Shown here: positions 9,065 through 19,953 of the stretch, piece by piece | How positions within the stretch are numbered: position 1 is the stretch's first letter | How the letters are laid out: each line of letters opens with the position of its first letter | Source of the DNA: Georgenia muralis | GTDB taxonomy: Bacteria > Actinomycetota > Actinomycetes > Actinomycetales > Actinomycetaceae | Direction: 5' to 3' | Assembly: GCF_003814705.1 (NCBI RefSeq) | Contig: NZ_RKRA01000001.1 | Location: forward strand, 2,108,001 to 2,172,000 | Length of the DNA: 64,000 nucleotides | Program-made: the position numbers and the translations under genes | The notes under the pieces: generated by a model | Seen by the model: the letters and a program-made list of their open reading frames with translations, nothing else | What the model was told of the DNA's origin: nothing | The model's database searches: none

Positions 9065-9092
9065 TTGACAGGCCGGATGAGAGCGCTAACAT
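9065..9092 (+). promoter_or_regulatory. araB promoter (-35 TTGACA, -10 TAACAT)
   Basis: TTGACA at 9065-9070 is a perfect sigma-70-type -35 box. TAACAT at 9087-9092 is the best -10 with a 16-bp spacer. The -10 lies inside the left half of the operator palindrome, so a bound repressor would block RNA polymerase. The araB start follows about 80 bp later. Confidence 0.7.
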
Positions 9093-9107
9093 CTCGTGTT
9101 AGCGCTC
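9081..9107. promoter_or_regulatory. LacI-type operator at araB
   Basis: Perfect inverted repeat: GAGCGCTAACA (9081-9091), 5-bp spacer, TGTTAGCGCTC (9097-9107). It can also be read as two AGCGCT-centred LacI-family sites 19 bp apart. The site overlaps the promoter -10 and probable transcription start and lies downstream of the LacI-type gene, which is its likely binder. Confidence 0.8.
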
Positions 9108-9172
9108 ACATCGAGATGTGGCCGAACCCAAACGGACAGAACCGCACAATCAGGCAAGGGAGCCCCAGGCCC

Positions 9173-10951
9173 GTGGTCGATGTGGATCGCCAGGACGCCG
9201 TCGTCGTGGGCGTCGACTTCGGCACCCTCTCGGGCCGTGCCGTGGTGGTTCGCGTGGCCGACGGCGCCGAGCTCGGCAGCGCGGTGCACGAGTACCGCCA
9301 CGGCGTGATGGACCGCACCCTGACCGCCCACGAGAACGAGGTCCTCCCGCCGGACTGGGCGCTGCAGGTACCGGGGGACTACCTCGAGGTGCTCAGGGTC
9401 GCGGTCCCGGCGGCGGTCCGGGCGGCCGGCGTCCGCCCCGCCGACGTGGTCGGCGTCGGCACAGACTTCACCGCGTGCACGATGGTGCCGGTGCGGGCCG
9501 ACGGCACGCCGCTCTCGGAGCTGCCCGCGCTGGCCGGCCGGCCCCACGCCTACGTCAAGCTGTGGAAGCACCACGCCGCGCAGGGTCAGGCGGACCGCAT
9601 CAACGACCTGGCGGGGGACCGGGGCGAGCCATGGATCGACCGCTACGGCGGGTCCATCTCCGCGGAGTGGGAGTTCGCCAAGGGCCTGCAGGTCCTCGAG
9701 GAGGACCCCGAGGTCTACGCGGCGATGGACCGCTGGGTCGAGGCAGCGGACTGGATCGTGTGGCAGCTCACCGGGCGGTACGTGCGCAACGCCTGCACGG
9801 CCGGCTACAAGGGCATCTACCAGGACGGCGCGTACCCCGACCGCTCCTTCCTCGCCGCGCTGAACCCCGACTTCGCCGACTTCGTCACCGACAAGCTCGC
9901 GCAGGAGATCGGCCAGCTGGGGCATGCCGCGGGCGGCCTGACCACCGAGGCGGCCGGCTGGACCGGGCTGCCGGTGGGCACCGCGGTGGCGGTGGGCAAC
10001 GTCGACGCGCACGTGACGGCCCCGGCGGCCAACGCCGTCGAGCCGGGCCAGATGGTCGCGATCATGGGCACCTCCACGTGCCACGTGGTCAACGGGGCCA
10101 GGGCCGCCGAGGTCCCGGGGATGTGCGGGGTGGTCCGGGGCGGCATCGTCGAGGGCTTCTGGGGCTACGAGGCCGGCCAGTCCGGGGTGGGTGACATCTT
10201 CGGCTGGTACGTGGACAACCAGGTCCCCGAGTCCTACGCGGTGGAGGCCCGGGCCCGCGGGATCGGCGTGCACGAGCTGCTCACCGAGAAGGCCGCGGCG
10301 CAGCAGGTGGGCGGCCACGGCCTGGTGGCGCTCGACTGGCACTCCGGCAACCGCTCGGTCCTCGTCGACCACGAGCTGTCCGGCCTGGTCGTCGGGCTCA
10401 CGCTGACCACGCGCCCGGAGGACGTCTACCGGGCGCTGCTGGAGGCGACCGCGTTCGGCACCCGCACGATCGTCGAGACCTTCGGTGCCGCCGGCGTGCC
10501 GGTCTCGGAGCTGGTCGTGGCGGGAGGACTGCTGAAGAACACCTTCCTCATGCAGATGTACGCCGACGTCACCCGCCTGCCCCTGTCGACGATCGTCTCC
10601 GAGCAGGGCCCGGCGCTGGGCTCGGCCATCCACGCCGCCGTCGCGGCGGGGTACTACCCCGACGTGCGCACGGCAGCGAGGTCGATGGGCAGGCGGGTCG
10701 TGGCTGCCTACACCCCCGACGAGGACGCCGCCCTGGCCTACGACGCGCTCTATGCCGAGTACACCGCCCTGCACGACCACTTCGGTCGAGGAGGCAACGA
10801 CGTCATGCACCGTCTGAAGAAGATCCGCCGCGAGGCCCTGGCCGCCCGCCCGCGCGAGCCGGGCACCGCCCGCCCGCCCGAGCTGCGCACCGCCCGCGAG
10901 GCCGCGCCGGGCACGGGGCGTGGCGCCCGCACCGCGGGAGCGCACGCATGA
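9173..10951 (+). CDS. araB: ribulokinase
   Basis: Phosphorylates L-ribulose to L-ribulose-5-phosphate in L-arabinose breakdown. The 592-residue protein is an FGGY carbohydrate kinase: N-terminal GVDFGTLSGRAVVV phosphate-binding region, NACTAGYKGIYQDGAYPD in the middle, MGTSTCHVVNG and the C-terminal FGGY-type VVAGGLLKNTFLMQMYADV. The GTG at 9173 is chosen because AAGGGAG lies about 10 bases upstream; another GTG at 9182 is possible. It is the first gene of the arabinose operon, and its stop overlaps the araD start by four bases. Confidence 0.95.
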   Translation: MVDVDRQDAVVVGVDFGTLSGRAVVVRVADGAELGSAVHEYRHGVMDRTLTAHENEVLPPDWALQVPGDYLEVLRVAVPAAVRAAGVRPADVVGVGTDFTACTMVPVRADGTPLSELPALAGRPHAYVKLWKHHAAQGQADRINDLAGDRGEPWIDRYGGSISAEWEFAKGLQVLEEDPEVYAAMDRWVEAADWIVWQLTGRYVRNACTAGYKGIYQDGAYPDRSFLAALNPDFADFVTDKLAQEIGQLGHAAGGLTTEAAGWTGLPVGTAVAVGNVDAHVTAPAANAVEPGQMVAIMGTSTCHVVNGARAAEVPGMCGVVRGGIVEGFWGYEAGQSGVGDIFGWYVDNQVPESYAVEARARGIGVHELLTEKAAAQQVGGHGLVALDWHSGNRSVLVDHELSGLVVGLTLTTRPEDVYRALLEATAFGTRTIVETFGAAGVPVSELVVAGGLLKNTFLMQMYADVTRLPLSTIVSEQGPALGSAIHAAVAAGYYPDVRTAARSMGRRVVAAYTPDEDAALAYDALYAEYTALHDHFGRGGNDVMHRLKKIRREALAARPREPGTARPPELRTAREAAPGTGRGARTAGAHA

Positions 10952-11673
10952 TCCGCCTCGACGACCTCGCCGAGGACGTGCGCGCGGCGGTGGCGGCGGC
11001 CCGTGAGCGGGTGGCCGCGCTGCACGCCGAGCTGCCCCGCAACGAGCTCGTGGTGTGGACGGCGGGGAACGTCTCGGAGCGGGTCGCGGGCGCCGACCTG
11101 TTCGTCATCAAGCCGTCGGGGGTCTCCTACGACGAGCTTGCGCCGGAGGTCATGGTCGTGTGCGACCTGGACGGGACCAAGATCGACGACGGCACCGACG
11201 AGCGGCTCCAGCCCTCCTCGGACACCGCCGCCCACGCCTACGTCTACCGACACATGCCCGAGGTCGGCGGGGTGGTGCACACCCACTCCACCTACGCCAC
11301 GGCGTGGGCGGCCCGGCGCGAGCCGGTCCCGTGCGTCCTGACGATGATGGCGGACGAGTTCGGCGGGGAGATCCCCGTGGGGCCGTTCGCGCTCATCGGG
11401 GACGACTCCATCGGTCGCGGCATCGTCGAGACCCTGTCGGGCTCGCGGTCCCGGGCGGTCCTCATGGCCAACCACGGTCCCTTCACCATCGGCAAGGACG
11501 CCCGCGCGGCGGTCAAGGCCGCGGTGATGGTCGAGGAGGTCGCCCGCACGGTCCACATCTCCCGCCAGCTGGGCGAGCCCACCCGCATCCCCCAGAGCGA
11601 CATCGACTCCCTGTACGAGCGGTACCAGAACGTCTACGGCCAGCACGGCCCCAGCGAGGAGCAGCAACGATGA
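10948..11673 (+). CDS. araD: L-ribulose-5-phosphate 4-epimerase
   Basis: Converts L-ribulose-5-phosphate to D-xylulose-5-phosphate, the last step into the pentose phosphate pathway. The 241-residue protein is a class II aldolase-like enzyme with the substrate motif TAGNVSERV, the zinc histidines in [14 protein letters not shown] and the later [12 protein letters not shown] segment. It overlaps araB upstream and araA downstream by four bases each, so the three enzymes are probably translationally coupled. Confidence 0.95.
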   Translation: MIRLDDLAEDVRAAVAAARERVAALHAELPRNELVVWTAGNVSERVAGADLFVIKPSGVSYDELAPEVMVVCDLDGTKIDDGTDERLQPSSDTAAHAYVYRHMPEVGGVVHTHSTYATAWAARREPVPCVLTMMADEFGGEIPVGPFALIGDDSIGRGIVETLSGSRSRAVLMANHGPFTIGKDARAAVKAAVMVEEVARTVHISRQLGEPTRIPQSDIDSLYERYQNVYGQHGPSEEQQR

Positions 11674-13178
11674 AGATCCCCTTCGAGGGCAAGGAGATCT
11701 GGTTCCTCACCGGGTCCCAGGACCTCTACGGCGAGGAGACCCTCGCCCAGGTGGCCGAGCAGTCCCAGACCGTCGCGGCCGCGCTCGACGGCGCCGCCGA
11801 CGTTCCGATCCGCATCGTGTGGAAGCCGGTCCTCAAGGACCGTGACGCGATCCGCCGCGCCGCGCTGGAGGCCAACGCCGACGAGTCCTGCCTCGGCGTC
11901 GTCGTGTGGATGCACACCTTCTCCCCGGCGAAGATGTGGATCCTCGGGCTGGACGCACTGACCAAGCCCATGCTCCACCTGCACACCCAGGCCAACGTCG
12001 AGCTGCCCTGGGCGGACATCGACATGGACTTCATGAACCTCAACCAGGCCGCCCACGGCGACCGCGAGTTCGGCTACATCGCCACCCGGCTGGGTGCGCG
12101 CCGCAAGACCGTCGTCGGGCACGCCACCACCCCGGCCGTCCAGGTCAAGGTGGGGACGTGGGCCCGGGCCGCCGCCGGCTGGGACGCCATGCAGCACCTG
12201 AGCCTGGCCCGGTTCGGCGACAACATGCGCAACGTCGCGGTCACCGAGGGTGACAAGACCGAGGCCGAGCTGCGCCTGGGCGTCTCGGTCAACACCTGGG
12301 CCGTCAACGACCTCGTGGCGGCCGTGGACGCGGCCACCGAGGCCGACGTCGACGCACTCGTCGCCGAGTACGACGAGCTCTACGACGTCGCCCCCGAGCT
12401 CGGCCCCGACGGCGAGCGACGCGACTCGCTGCGCTACGGCGCCCGCATCGAGCTGGGCATGCGCTCCTTCCTCGAGGCCGGCGGCTTCGAAGCCTTCACC
12501 ACGAACTTCGAGGACCTCGGCGGGCTGCGGCAGCTCCCGGGCCTGGCCGTCCAGCGGCTCATGGCCGACGGGTACGGCTTCGGCGCCGAGGGCGACTGGA
12601 AGACGGCGATCCTCGTACGGGCCGCGAAGGTCATGGGCCACGGACTGCCCGGCGGCGCCTCGCTCATGGAGGACTACACCTACGAGCTGACCCCGGGGAA
12701 GGAGAAGATCCTCGGCGCCCACATGCTCGAGATCTGCCCCTCCCTCACCACCTCCCGCCCGCGCCTGGAGATCCACCCCCTGGGCATCGGCGGGCGCGAG
12801 GACCCGGTCCGGCTGGTGTTCGACACCGACCCGGGCGATGGCGTCGTCGTGGCCATGTCCGACCTGCGCGAGCGGTTCCGGCTGGTCGCCAACGTCGTCG
12901 ACGTCGTCCCCGGCGACGCCGAGCTGCCCCACCTTCCCGTCGCGCGAGCCGTGTGGGTCCCCCGCCCGGACCTCGCGACCTCCGCGGAGTGCTGGCTCAC
13001 CGCCGGCGCCGCGCACCACACGGTGCTCACCACCGCCCTCGGCCTGGAGGTCTTCGAGGACCTCGCCGAGATCGCGGCGGTCGAGCTCGCCGTCATCGAC
13101 GCCGCCACCACCAGCCGCGGGTTCACCCGCGAGCTGCGCTGGAACGCGGCGTACCACCGACTCGCCCAGGGCCTCTGA
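11670..13178 (+). CDS. araA: L-arabinose isomerase
   Basis: Isomerises L-arabinose to L-ribulose with Mn2+. The 502-residue protein begins with the family-typical [16 protein letters not shown] and contains [12 protein letters not shown] and the [13 protein letters not shown] segment with an active-site Glu. Length fits the family (about 500). The start overlaps the araD stop, with a GAGGAG-like site just upstream. Gene order araB-araD-araA is common in actinobacteria. Confidence 0.97.
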   Translation: MKIPFEGKEIWFLTGSQDLYGEETLAQVAEQSQTVAAALDGAADVPIRIVWKPVLKDRDAIRRAALEANADESCLGVVVWMHTFSPAKMWILGLDALTKPMLHLHTQANVELPWADIDMDFMNLNQAAHGDREFGYIATRLGARRKTVVGHATTPAVQVKVGTWARAAAGWDAMQHLSLARFGDNMRNVAVTEGDKTEAELRLGVSVNTWAVNDLVAAVDAATEADVDALVAEYDELYDVAPELGPDGERRDSLRYGARIELGMRSFLEAGGFEAFTTNFEDLGGLRQLPGLAVQRLMADGYGFGAEGDWKTAILVRAAKVMGHGLPGGASLMEDYTYELTPGKEKILGAHMLEICPSLTTSRPRLEIHPLGIGGREDPVRLVFDTDPGDGVVVAMSDLRERFRLVANVVDVVPGDAELPHLPVARAVWVPRPDLATSAECWLTAGAAHHTVLTTALGLEVFEDLAEIAAVELAVIDAATTSRGFTRELRWNAAYHRLAQGL

Positions 13179-13196
13179 CCACGGGCGCGACACCGA

Positions 13197-13216
13197 CCCC
13201 ACCCGTCCGGGTGGGG
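13197..13216 (+). terminator. intercistronic hairpin between araA and chvE
   Basis: CCCCACCC (13197-13204), four-base loop, GGGTGGGG (13209-13216): a perfect 8-bp stem shortly after the araA stop, with no U-run. It may attenuate, or protect the upstream RNA end after processing, so that enzyme and transporter genes are expressed at different levels. Confidence 0.5.
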
Positions 13217-13300
13217 GAAGACCTGGCCGGTCGAAGCCTGCTCGACCCGGCGGAGCCCGAGGGGCTCGACCAGCGCAGGTACCTTCAAGGAGGAAGAAAG

Positions 13301-14467
13301 ATGCGCAACACCAAGATCGCGGCTCTCGCCGCGGGCCTGTCGCTGAGCCTGACCCTCGCCGCGTGCAGCGGCGGCGGTGCGGGCAGCGGCGACGGAGACA
13401 CCGACGCGACCGCCGGAGGTGGCGAGACCGCTGCCGCCGAGGGTGGCCTCATCGGTGTCTCGATGCCGACGGAGACCTCCGAGCGGTGGATCGCCGACGG
13501 CGCCGCCGTGGAGGACGGGCTCACCGAGGCCGGGTACGAGGTGTCGCTCCAGTTCGCGGGCGACGACATCCCCACCCAGTCCCAGCAGATCGACCAGATG
13601 ATCACCCAGGGCGTGGACCTGCTGATCATCGCGGCCATCGACGGCACGGCCCTGTCGGGCCAGCTCCAGGCCGCGGCCGACGCGGGCATCCCGGTCATCT
13701 CCTACGACCGGCTCATCCGTGACAGCGAGAACGTCGACTTCTACGTCACGTTCGACAACGAGGAGGTCGGCGTCCAGCAGGCCACCTCCCTCCTCGTCGG
13801 CCTGGGCATCCTCAACGAGGACGGCTCCGAGGGCGACGCCACGGGTCCGTTCAACATCGAGCTGTTCGCCGGCTCGCTGGACGACAACAACGCCCACTTC
13901 TTCTGGAAGGGCGCGATCGACACCCTGCAGCCGTACATCGACGAGGGCACTCTCGTGGTGAAGTCCGGGCAGACCGACATCGAGCAGGCCGCCACGCTGC
14001 GCTGGAGCCAGGAGACGGCCCAGAAGCGCATGGAGGACCTCCTCACCGCCGCCTACGGCGACGGCAGCCAGGTGGACGGCGTCCTCTCGCCGTTCGACGG
14101 CATCTCCCGCGGCATCATCACCGCGCTGCAGAACGCCGGCTACGGCCCGGGCATCGACGACGGCATGCCGATCGTCTCCGGTCAGGACGCCGAGATCGCC
14201 TCCGTCAAGCTCATCGCTGACGGCGTGCAGTTCGCGACGATCTTCAAGGACACCCGCAAGCTCGCCGACCAGGCCGTCGTCACCGCCGAGGCCTACCTCG
14301 CCGGTGAGGAGCCGGAGGCCAACGACACCGAGACGTACGACAACGGTGTCAAGGTCGTCCCGTCCTTCCTGCTGGAGTCGGACATCGTCTACGCCGACAA
14401 CATCCAGCCGCTGCTCGTCGACTCGGGGTACTACACCGCCGAGCAGGTCGAGAGCGGCCAGGCCTGA
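13301..14467 (+). CDS. chvE: multiple-monosaccharide ABC transporter substrate-binding lipoprotein (ChvE type)
   Basis: Extracytoplasmic sugar receptor of the arabinose uptake system. The 388-residue protein has a lipoprotein signal peptide ending in LAAC (cysteine about residue 22), a Gly/Asp/Thr-rich linker, then a type I periplasmic-binding fold with IGVSMPTETSERWIADG and QIDQMITQGVDLLIIAAIDG, characteristic of ChvE/xylose-arabinose binding proteins. A strong AAGGAGG site at 13287-13293 precedes the ATG. It sits between araA and the ATPase gene and is flanked by hairpins, as often seen for highly expressed receptors. Confidence 0.92.
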   Translation: MRNTKIAALAAGLSLSLTLAACSGGGAGSGDGDTDATAGGGETAAAEGGLIGVSMPTETSERWIADGAAVEDGLTEAGYEVSLQFAGDDIPTQSQQIDQMITQGVDLLIIAAIDGTALSGQLQAAADAGIPVISYDRLIRDSENVDFYVTFDNEEVGVQQATSLLVGLGILNEDGSEGDATGPFNIELFAGSLDDNNAHFFWKGAIDTLQPYIDEGTLVVKSGQTDIEQAATLRWSQETAQKRMEDLLTAAYGDGSQVDGVLSPFDGISRGIITALQNAGYGPGIDDGMPIVSGQDAEIASVKLIADGVQFATIFKDTRKLADQAVVTAEAYLAGEEPEANDTETYDNGVKVVPSFLLESDIVYADNIQPLLVDSGYYTAEQVESGQA

Positions 14468-14481
14468 GCCTGATCGTCCCG

Positions 14482-14511
14482 GTGCGGGCGGCGCCACGGC
14501 GCCGCCCGCAC
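14482..14511 (+). terminator. strong 14-bp hairpin between chvE and mmsA
   Basis: GTGCGGGCGGCGCC at 14482-14495 and its exact complement at 14498-14511 with a two-base gap form a 14-bp GC-rich stem directly after the receptor gene. There is no U-run. It most likely stabilises the receptor mRNA or partly terminates, lowering ATPase/permease expression. Confidence 0.6.
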
Positions 14512-14538
14512 CACCCGAGTCCTTAAGGAGGAGGACGC

Positions 14539-16073
<1,535 letters not shown>

Positions 16074-16077
<4 letters not shown>

Positions 16078-17255
16078 CCGGAACATCGAGCCTCAAGGAC
16101 CTGCTGACGAGGAACCTGCGGCAGAGCGGCATCTACATCGCGTTCGTGTTCATCATCGCGCTCTTCGCGATCCTCACGGACGGCGTCCTCCTCAGCCCGG
16201 GGAACATCACCAACATCGTCCTGCAGTACTCCTACATCCTCATCCTGGCCATCGGCATGGTCATCGTCATCATCGGCGGGCACATCGACCTCTCGGTCGG
16301 CTCGGTCGCGGCGCTGACCGGCGCGATCTCGGCGGTGCTGGTCATCCAGCAGGGCATGCCCTGGTGGGTCGGGATGCTGGCCGCGATCGCCACCGGCCTC
16401 CTGGTGGGAGCCTGGCAGGGCTTCTGGGTCGCGTACGTCGGCATCCCGGCCTTCATCGTCACCCTGGCCGGCATGCTCATCTTCCGCGGCCTGACACTGC
16501 AGGTGCTGGGCAACATCTCCCTGTCCCCGTTCCCGCAGGAGTACCAGCAGATCGCCAGCGGCTTCCTCAACGGCCTGCTCGGTGGGCAGGGCTTCGACGC
16601 CTTCACCCTCATCATCGCCGCCATCGCGGTGGTGGGCTACGCGGTCAACTCCTACCGCACCCGCCGCCGGCAGATCGAGTACAAGCAGCCCGTGGAGTCG
16701 ATGCCGCTGTTCGTGGCCAAGCTCCTCGTGGTCGCGGCCATCGTCATGGCGTTCGCCTACCAGCTCTCGCGCAGCCGCGGCCTGCCGATCGTGCTCATCC
16801 TGCTGGCCTTCCTCATCCTCACCTACAGCGCGGTGACCAAGCGCAGCGTCTTCGGCCGCCACGTCTACGCCATCGGCGGCAACCTCAGCGCCGCCCAGCT
16901 CTCGGGCGTGAAGGTCAAGAAGGTCAACTTCTGGATCTTCGTCAACATGGGCTTCCTCGCCTCGGTCGCGGGCATCGTGTACTCCTCGCGGTCCAACGGC
17001 GCGCAGCCGGCGGCGGGCGGCCTGTTCGAGCTCGACGCCATCGCCGCTGCCTTCATCGGTGGCGCGGCGGTCACCGGCGGTGTGGGCACCGTGGTCGGGG
17101 CCATGGTCGGTGGTCTGATCATGGGTGTCATGAGCAACGGCATGCAGCTCATGGGCATCGACCAGTCCATCCAGGCCGTGGTCCGCGGCCTGGTGCTCCT
17201 CCTGGCCGTCGCCTTCGACGTCTACAACAAGCGGCGGGCCTCCGGCGCCCGCTGA
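16074..17255 (+). CDS. mmsB: multiple-monosaccharide ABC transporter permease
   Basis: A 393-residue BPD_transp_2-type membrane protein that forms the transport channel. Many hydrophobic helices are visible, with the conserved [23 protein letters not shown] segment near residue 60-80 and [21 protein letters not shown] in the cytoplasmic loop that contacts the ATPase. The ATG overlaps the mmsA stop (ATGA). It is the last gene of the arabinose operon and is followed by a clear terminator. Confidence 0.94.
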
Positions 17256-17264
17256 TCGCGCGAG

Positions 17265-17296
17265 GAAGGGGCGGTGCCTGCGGGCGCCGCCCCTTC
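17265..17296 (+). terminator. terminator of the arabinose operon
   Basis: GAAGGGGCGG (17265-17274) pairs with CCGCCCCTTC (17287-17296) with a 12-base loop, 10 bp after the mmsB stop. There is no long U-run, as is usual in this GC-rich DNA. Confidence 0.75.
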
Positions 17297-17376
17297 GTCG
17301 TCCTCGCCGCCGCCCCGTCGCCCGACGCGAGCCCGCGTAGGGTCGAGGAGGACCACCGACCGCGAGAAGGAGCACG

Positions 17377-18552
17377 ATGAGCAGCCAGATCCTGTCCGAG
17401 GACCTCCTCGAGCGCATCCGCGCCCGCGCCGCCCGCTACGACGAGACGAACGGGTTCTTCGACGAGGACCTCGCCGAGCTGCGTGACGCCGGCTACCTCA
17501 CCGCTTTCGTCCCCGAGGCGTTCGGCGGCGGGGGCCTCACCCTGGCGGAGATGGCGGCCGAGCAGATGCGCCTGGCCGGCGCCGCGCCCGCGACGGCCCT
17601 GGCGGTCAACATGCACCACGTCTGGGTCGGTGTCGCCCGGGGCCTCCACGCCCGCGGTGACTCCTCCGCCGACTTCGTCCTGGCGGAGGCCGCGGCGGGG
17701 GAGATCTTCGGGTTCGGCGTCTCCGAGCCTGGCAACGACCTGGTGCTCTTCGGCACGCAGAGCCAGGCGCGTCCCGACGGCGAGGGCGGGTACACCTTCC
17801 ACGGGACGAAGATCTTCACCTCGCTCTCCCCGGCCTGGACCCGGCTGGGCACCTTCGGAGCCGACGCCACGGGCCCGGACGGTCCGCACAACGTGTGGGG
17901 ATTCGTGCGGCGCGACGGCGGCGGGGTGAGCGTCAAGGACGACTGGGACGTCATGGGGATGCGGGCGTCGCAGTCGTGCACGACCGTGCTCGACGGCGCA
18001 CACGCGCCGGCGGAGCGCATCGTGCGGCGGATCCCGCCGGGGCCGACCACGGACCCGTTCGTGTTCGGCATCTTCGCGACTTTCGAGATCCTGCTCGCCG
18101 CGGTCTACACCGGGATCGCGCAGCGGGCGGTCGACGTCGCCGTCGCCGGGGTGCGGCGGCGGACCTCGCTCAAGAACGGTGGGGCGCCGTACTCCAACGA
18201 CCCCGACATCCGGTGGCGCCTCGCGGACGCGGCGATCCAGCTCGACGGCGTGCTCCCGCAGATCGAGGTGCTCGCCCGCGACGTCGACGCCGGCGCGGAC
18301 CGCGGCGCCCTGTGGATGCCGCAGCTCTCGGCGCTGAAGTCCCGTGCCACCGAGATGGCGCTGGACGTGGTGACGAAGGCGGTGCGCGCCTCGGGGGGCT
18401 CGTCGTACTCCAACAGCCACGAGCTGTCCCGGCTGTACCGCGACGTCCTCGCGGGCCTGTTCCATCCCAGCGACGACGAGTCCGTCCACGGCGCGTGGGC
18501 GAACGCCCTGCTCGGGCCGGTCGTGCCCTGGCCGCCGCAGGGTGAGGCGTAG
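17377..18552 (+). CDS. acyl-CoA dehydrogenase family protein
   Basis: A 391-residue FAD enzyme of the acyl-CoA dehydrogenase fold: N-terminal helical domain with FVPEAFGGGGLTLAEMA, the middle beta domain with IFGFGVSEPGNDL and GTKIFTSLSPAW, and a C-terminal helical domain with KAVRASGGSSYSNSHELSRLYRD. The usual catalytic Glu position is not evident, so it may be a flavin monooxygenase/desulfurisation-type relative rather than a fatty-acid enzyme. AAGGAG precedes the ATG. It is isolated between the arabinose operon and the ROK gene; its substrate is unknown. Confidence 0.82.
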   Translation: MSSQILSEDLLERIRARAARYDETNGFFDEDLAELRDAGYLTAFVPEAFGGGGLTLAEMAAEQMRLAGAAPATALAVNMHHVWVGVARGLHARGDSSADFVLAEAAAGEIFGFGVSEPGNDLVLFGTQSQARPDGEGGYTFHGTKIFTSLSPAWTRLGTFGADATGPDGPHNVWGFVRRDGGGVSVKDDWDVMGMRASQSCTTVLDGAHAPAERIVRRIPPGPTTDPFVFGIFATFEILLAAVYTGIAQRAVDVAVAGVRRRTSLKNGGAPYSNDPDIRWRLADAAIQLDGVLPQIEVLARDVDAGADRGALWMPQLSALKSRATEMALDVVTKAVRASGGSSYSNSHELSRLYRDVLAGLFHPSDDESVHGAWANALLGPVVPWPPQGEA

Positions 18553-18559
18553 GCAGCCG

Positions 18560-19882
18560 TCAGGCGGGCAGGATCGCCGGCACCCAGCGCGCGGGGGCCT
18601 CGACGACCGTCGCCAGCGCGGTGAGGGCGGCGCCACGGGCCGCCTGGGCCGGGTCGTGCCCGGCGGCCCGCACCGAGAGGCTCGCCCAGGGCGCGGCCAG
18701 CACCCGGGCGCGCAGCTCCGCCTCGACCGCGGGGGCGAGGCGCTCGGCGAGCGGGGCGAGCTCACCGCCGAGGAGGATCTGGTCGATGTCGAGCAGGTTC
18801 ACGGCGCCGGCGAGGGTGATCCCCAGCGCCCAGCCGGCCCGCTCGAGGGCGGCCCTGGCGGTCGCCCCGTCGGGCCCGTCCGCGCGCGCGAGGAGGTCCT
18901 CGGCGGTCGCCGTCACGGGCAGCCCGGCGGCCACCATGAGGGCCTGCTTGCCGGCGTACTGCTCGAGGCAGCCCCGCGCGCCGCACCGGCACTGCGGACC
19001 GCCGGGCTCCACGCTGAGGTGGCCGATCTCCCCGGCCCACCCGTGCGGGCCGGTCATGACCTCGCCGTCGACGACGGCGGCGGAGCCCACACCCACCTGG
19101 GCCGAGACGTACAGGAAGGTCCGGTCGGGCCCGAGGCGGCCGGGTGCCTCGGTGGCTGTGGCGAGGGCCGCGAGCTTGGCCTCGTTGGCGATGGCCACCT
19201 CGCCCAGGTCGGCCCCGAGCAGAGGCGCCGGCCGGAGCTCGCGCCAGCCGAGGTTGGGGGCGAGCAGGAGACGGCCGGCGGTGGAGTCCACGAGCCCCGG
19301 CAGGGCGAGGACCGTGCCCACGAGCCGGGCCGCCGGACCGGCCTCGGTGACGAGCTCACGGCCGAGATCACCGAGGGCACGGAGCACCACGGTCGGGTCG
19401 GAGCCGCGCAGGTCGGACGGGACGAGGCGCTCCGCCACGGTCGCGCCGCGCAGGTCGAGGAGGCGGCCGGCGACGTAGTCGACGTTGACCTCCAGCCCTA
19501 GGCCGAGCAGCGTCCCGGGGGCGGCGCTCAGCGGCACCGCCGGTCGGCCGCGCCGACCCGCCGGGGCGGGGTTCTCGGCGAGGATCCCCGCGGCGAGCAG
19601 GTCCTCGACGAGCCGGGAGACGGTGGACCGGGTCATCCCCGTGCGGGCGGAGAGGTCGGCGCGCGAGCGCGCCGCGGACGAGCCGAAGAGCTCCTGGACG
19701 AGCACCGCGAGGTTGTACTCGCGCAGGGCGCCCTGGCGGGCGCCGGCCGGACCGACAGCCGGGCCCGGGCCCGCACCGGGACCCGCGTCGCCGGGTCCGT
19801 CGGGGCGGTGGCCGGCCTGTCCGGGCCGCTCGGCGGCGGGGGCGCCCGCGCCGTCGTGGGTCGTGACAGGCGGAGTCGGCAT
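18560..19882 (-). CDS. ROK-family (XylR-type) transcriptional repressor
   Basis: A 440-residue ROK regulator. After an Ala/Pro/Gly-rich N-terminus of about 45 residues there is a winged-helix DNA-binding domain (SRADLSARTGMTRSTVSRLVEDLLAAG), then a sugar-kinase-like domain with the zinc motif CRCGARGCLEQYAG and LLGGELAPLAERL. It is divergent from xylA with its ATG only about 70 bp away and close to the xylA promoter, which is the classic XylR arrangement. It probably represses xylAB until xylose is present and may control itself. Start chosen at MPTPPVTT. Confidence 0.88.
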   Translation of the reverse strand: MPTPPVTTHDGAGAPAAERPGQAGHRPDGPGDAGPGAGPGPAVGPAGARQGALREYNLAVLVQELFGSSAARSRADLSARTGMTRSTVSRLVEDLLAAGILAENPAPAGRRGRPAVPLSAAPGTLLGLGLEVNVDYVAGRLLDLRGATVAERLVPSDLRGSDPTVVLRALGDLGRELVTEAGPAARLVGTVLALPGLVDSTAGRLLLAPNLGWRELRPAPLLGADLGEVAIANEAKLAALATATEAPGRLGPDRTFLYVSAQVGVGSAAVVDGEVMTGPHGWAGEIGHLSVEPGGPQCRCGARGCLEQYAGKQALMVAAGLPVTATAEDLLARADGPDGATARAALERAGWALGITLAGAVNLLDIDQILLGGELAPLAERLAPAVEAELRARVLAAPWASLSVRAAGHDPAQAARGAALTALATVVEAPARWVPAILPA

Positions 19883-19885
19883 GGG

Positions 19886-19912
19886 TTGACGATAGCTGTT
19901 CGCGCGTATAAG
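19886..19912 (+). promoter_or_regulatory. probable xylA promoter
   Basis: TTGACG at 19886-19891 and TATAAG at 19907-19912 resemble -35 and -10 boxes, though the 15-bp spacer is short. The region overlaps the 5' end of the divergent ROK gene, so repressor binding here could control both directions. No clean palindrome was seen. Confidence 0.45.
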
Positions 19913-19953
19913 TTGCACCCAGAAACAAAAACCACTCGACGAGGAGTCTTGCT

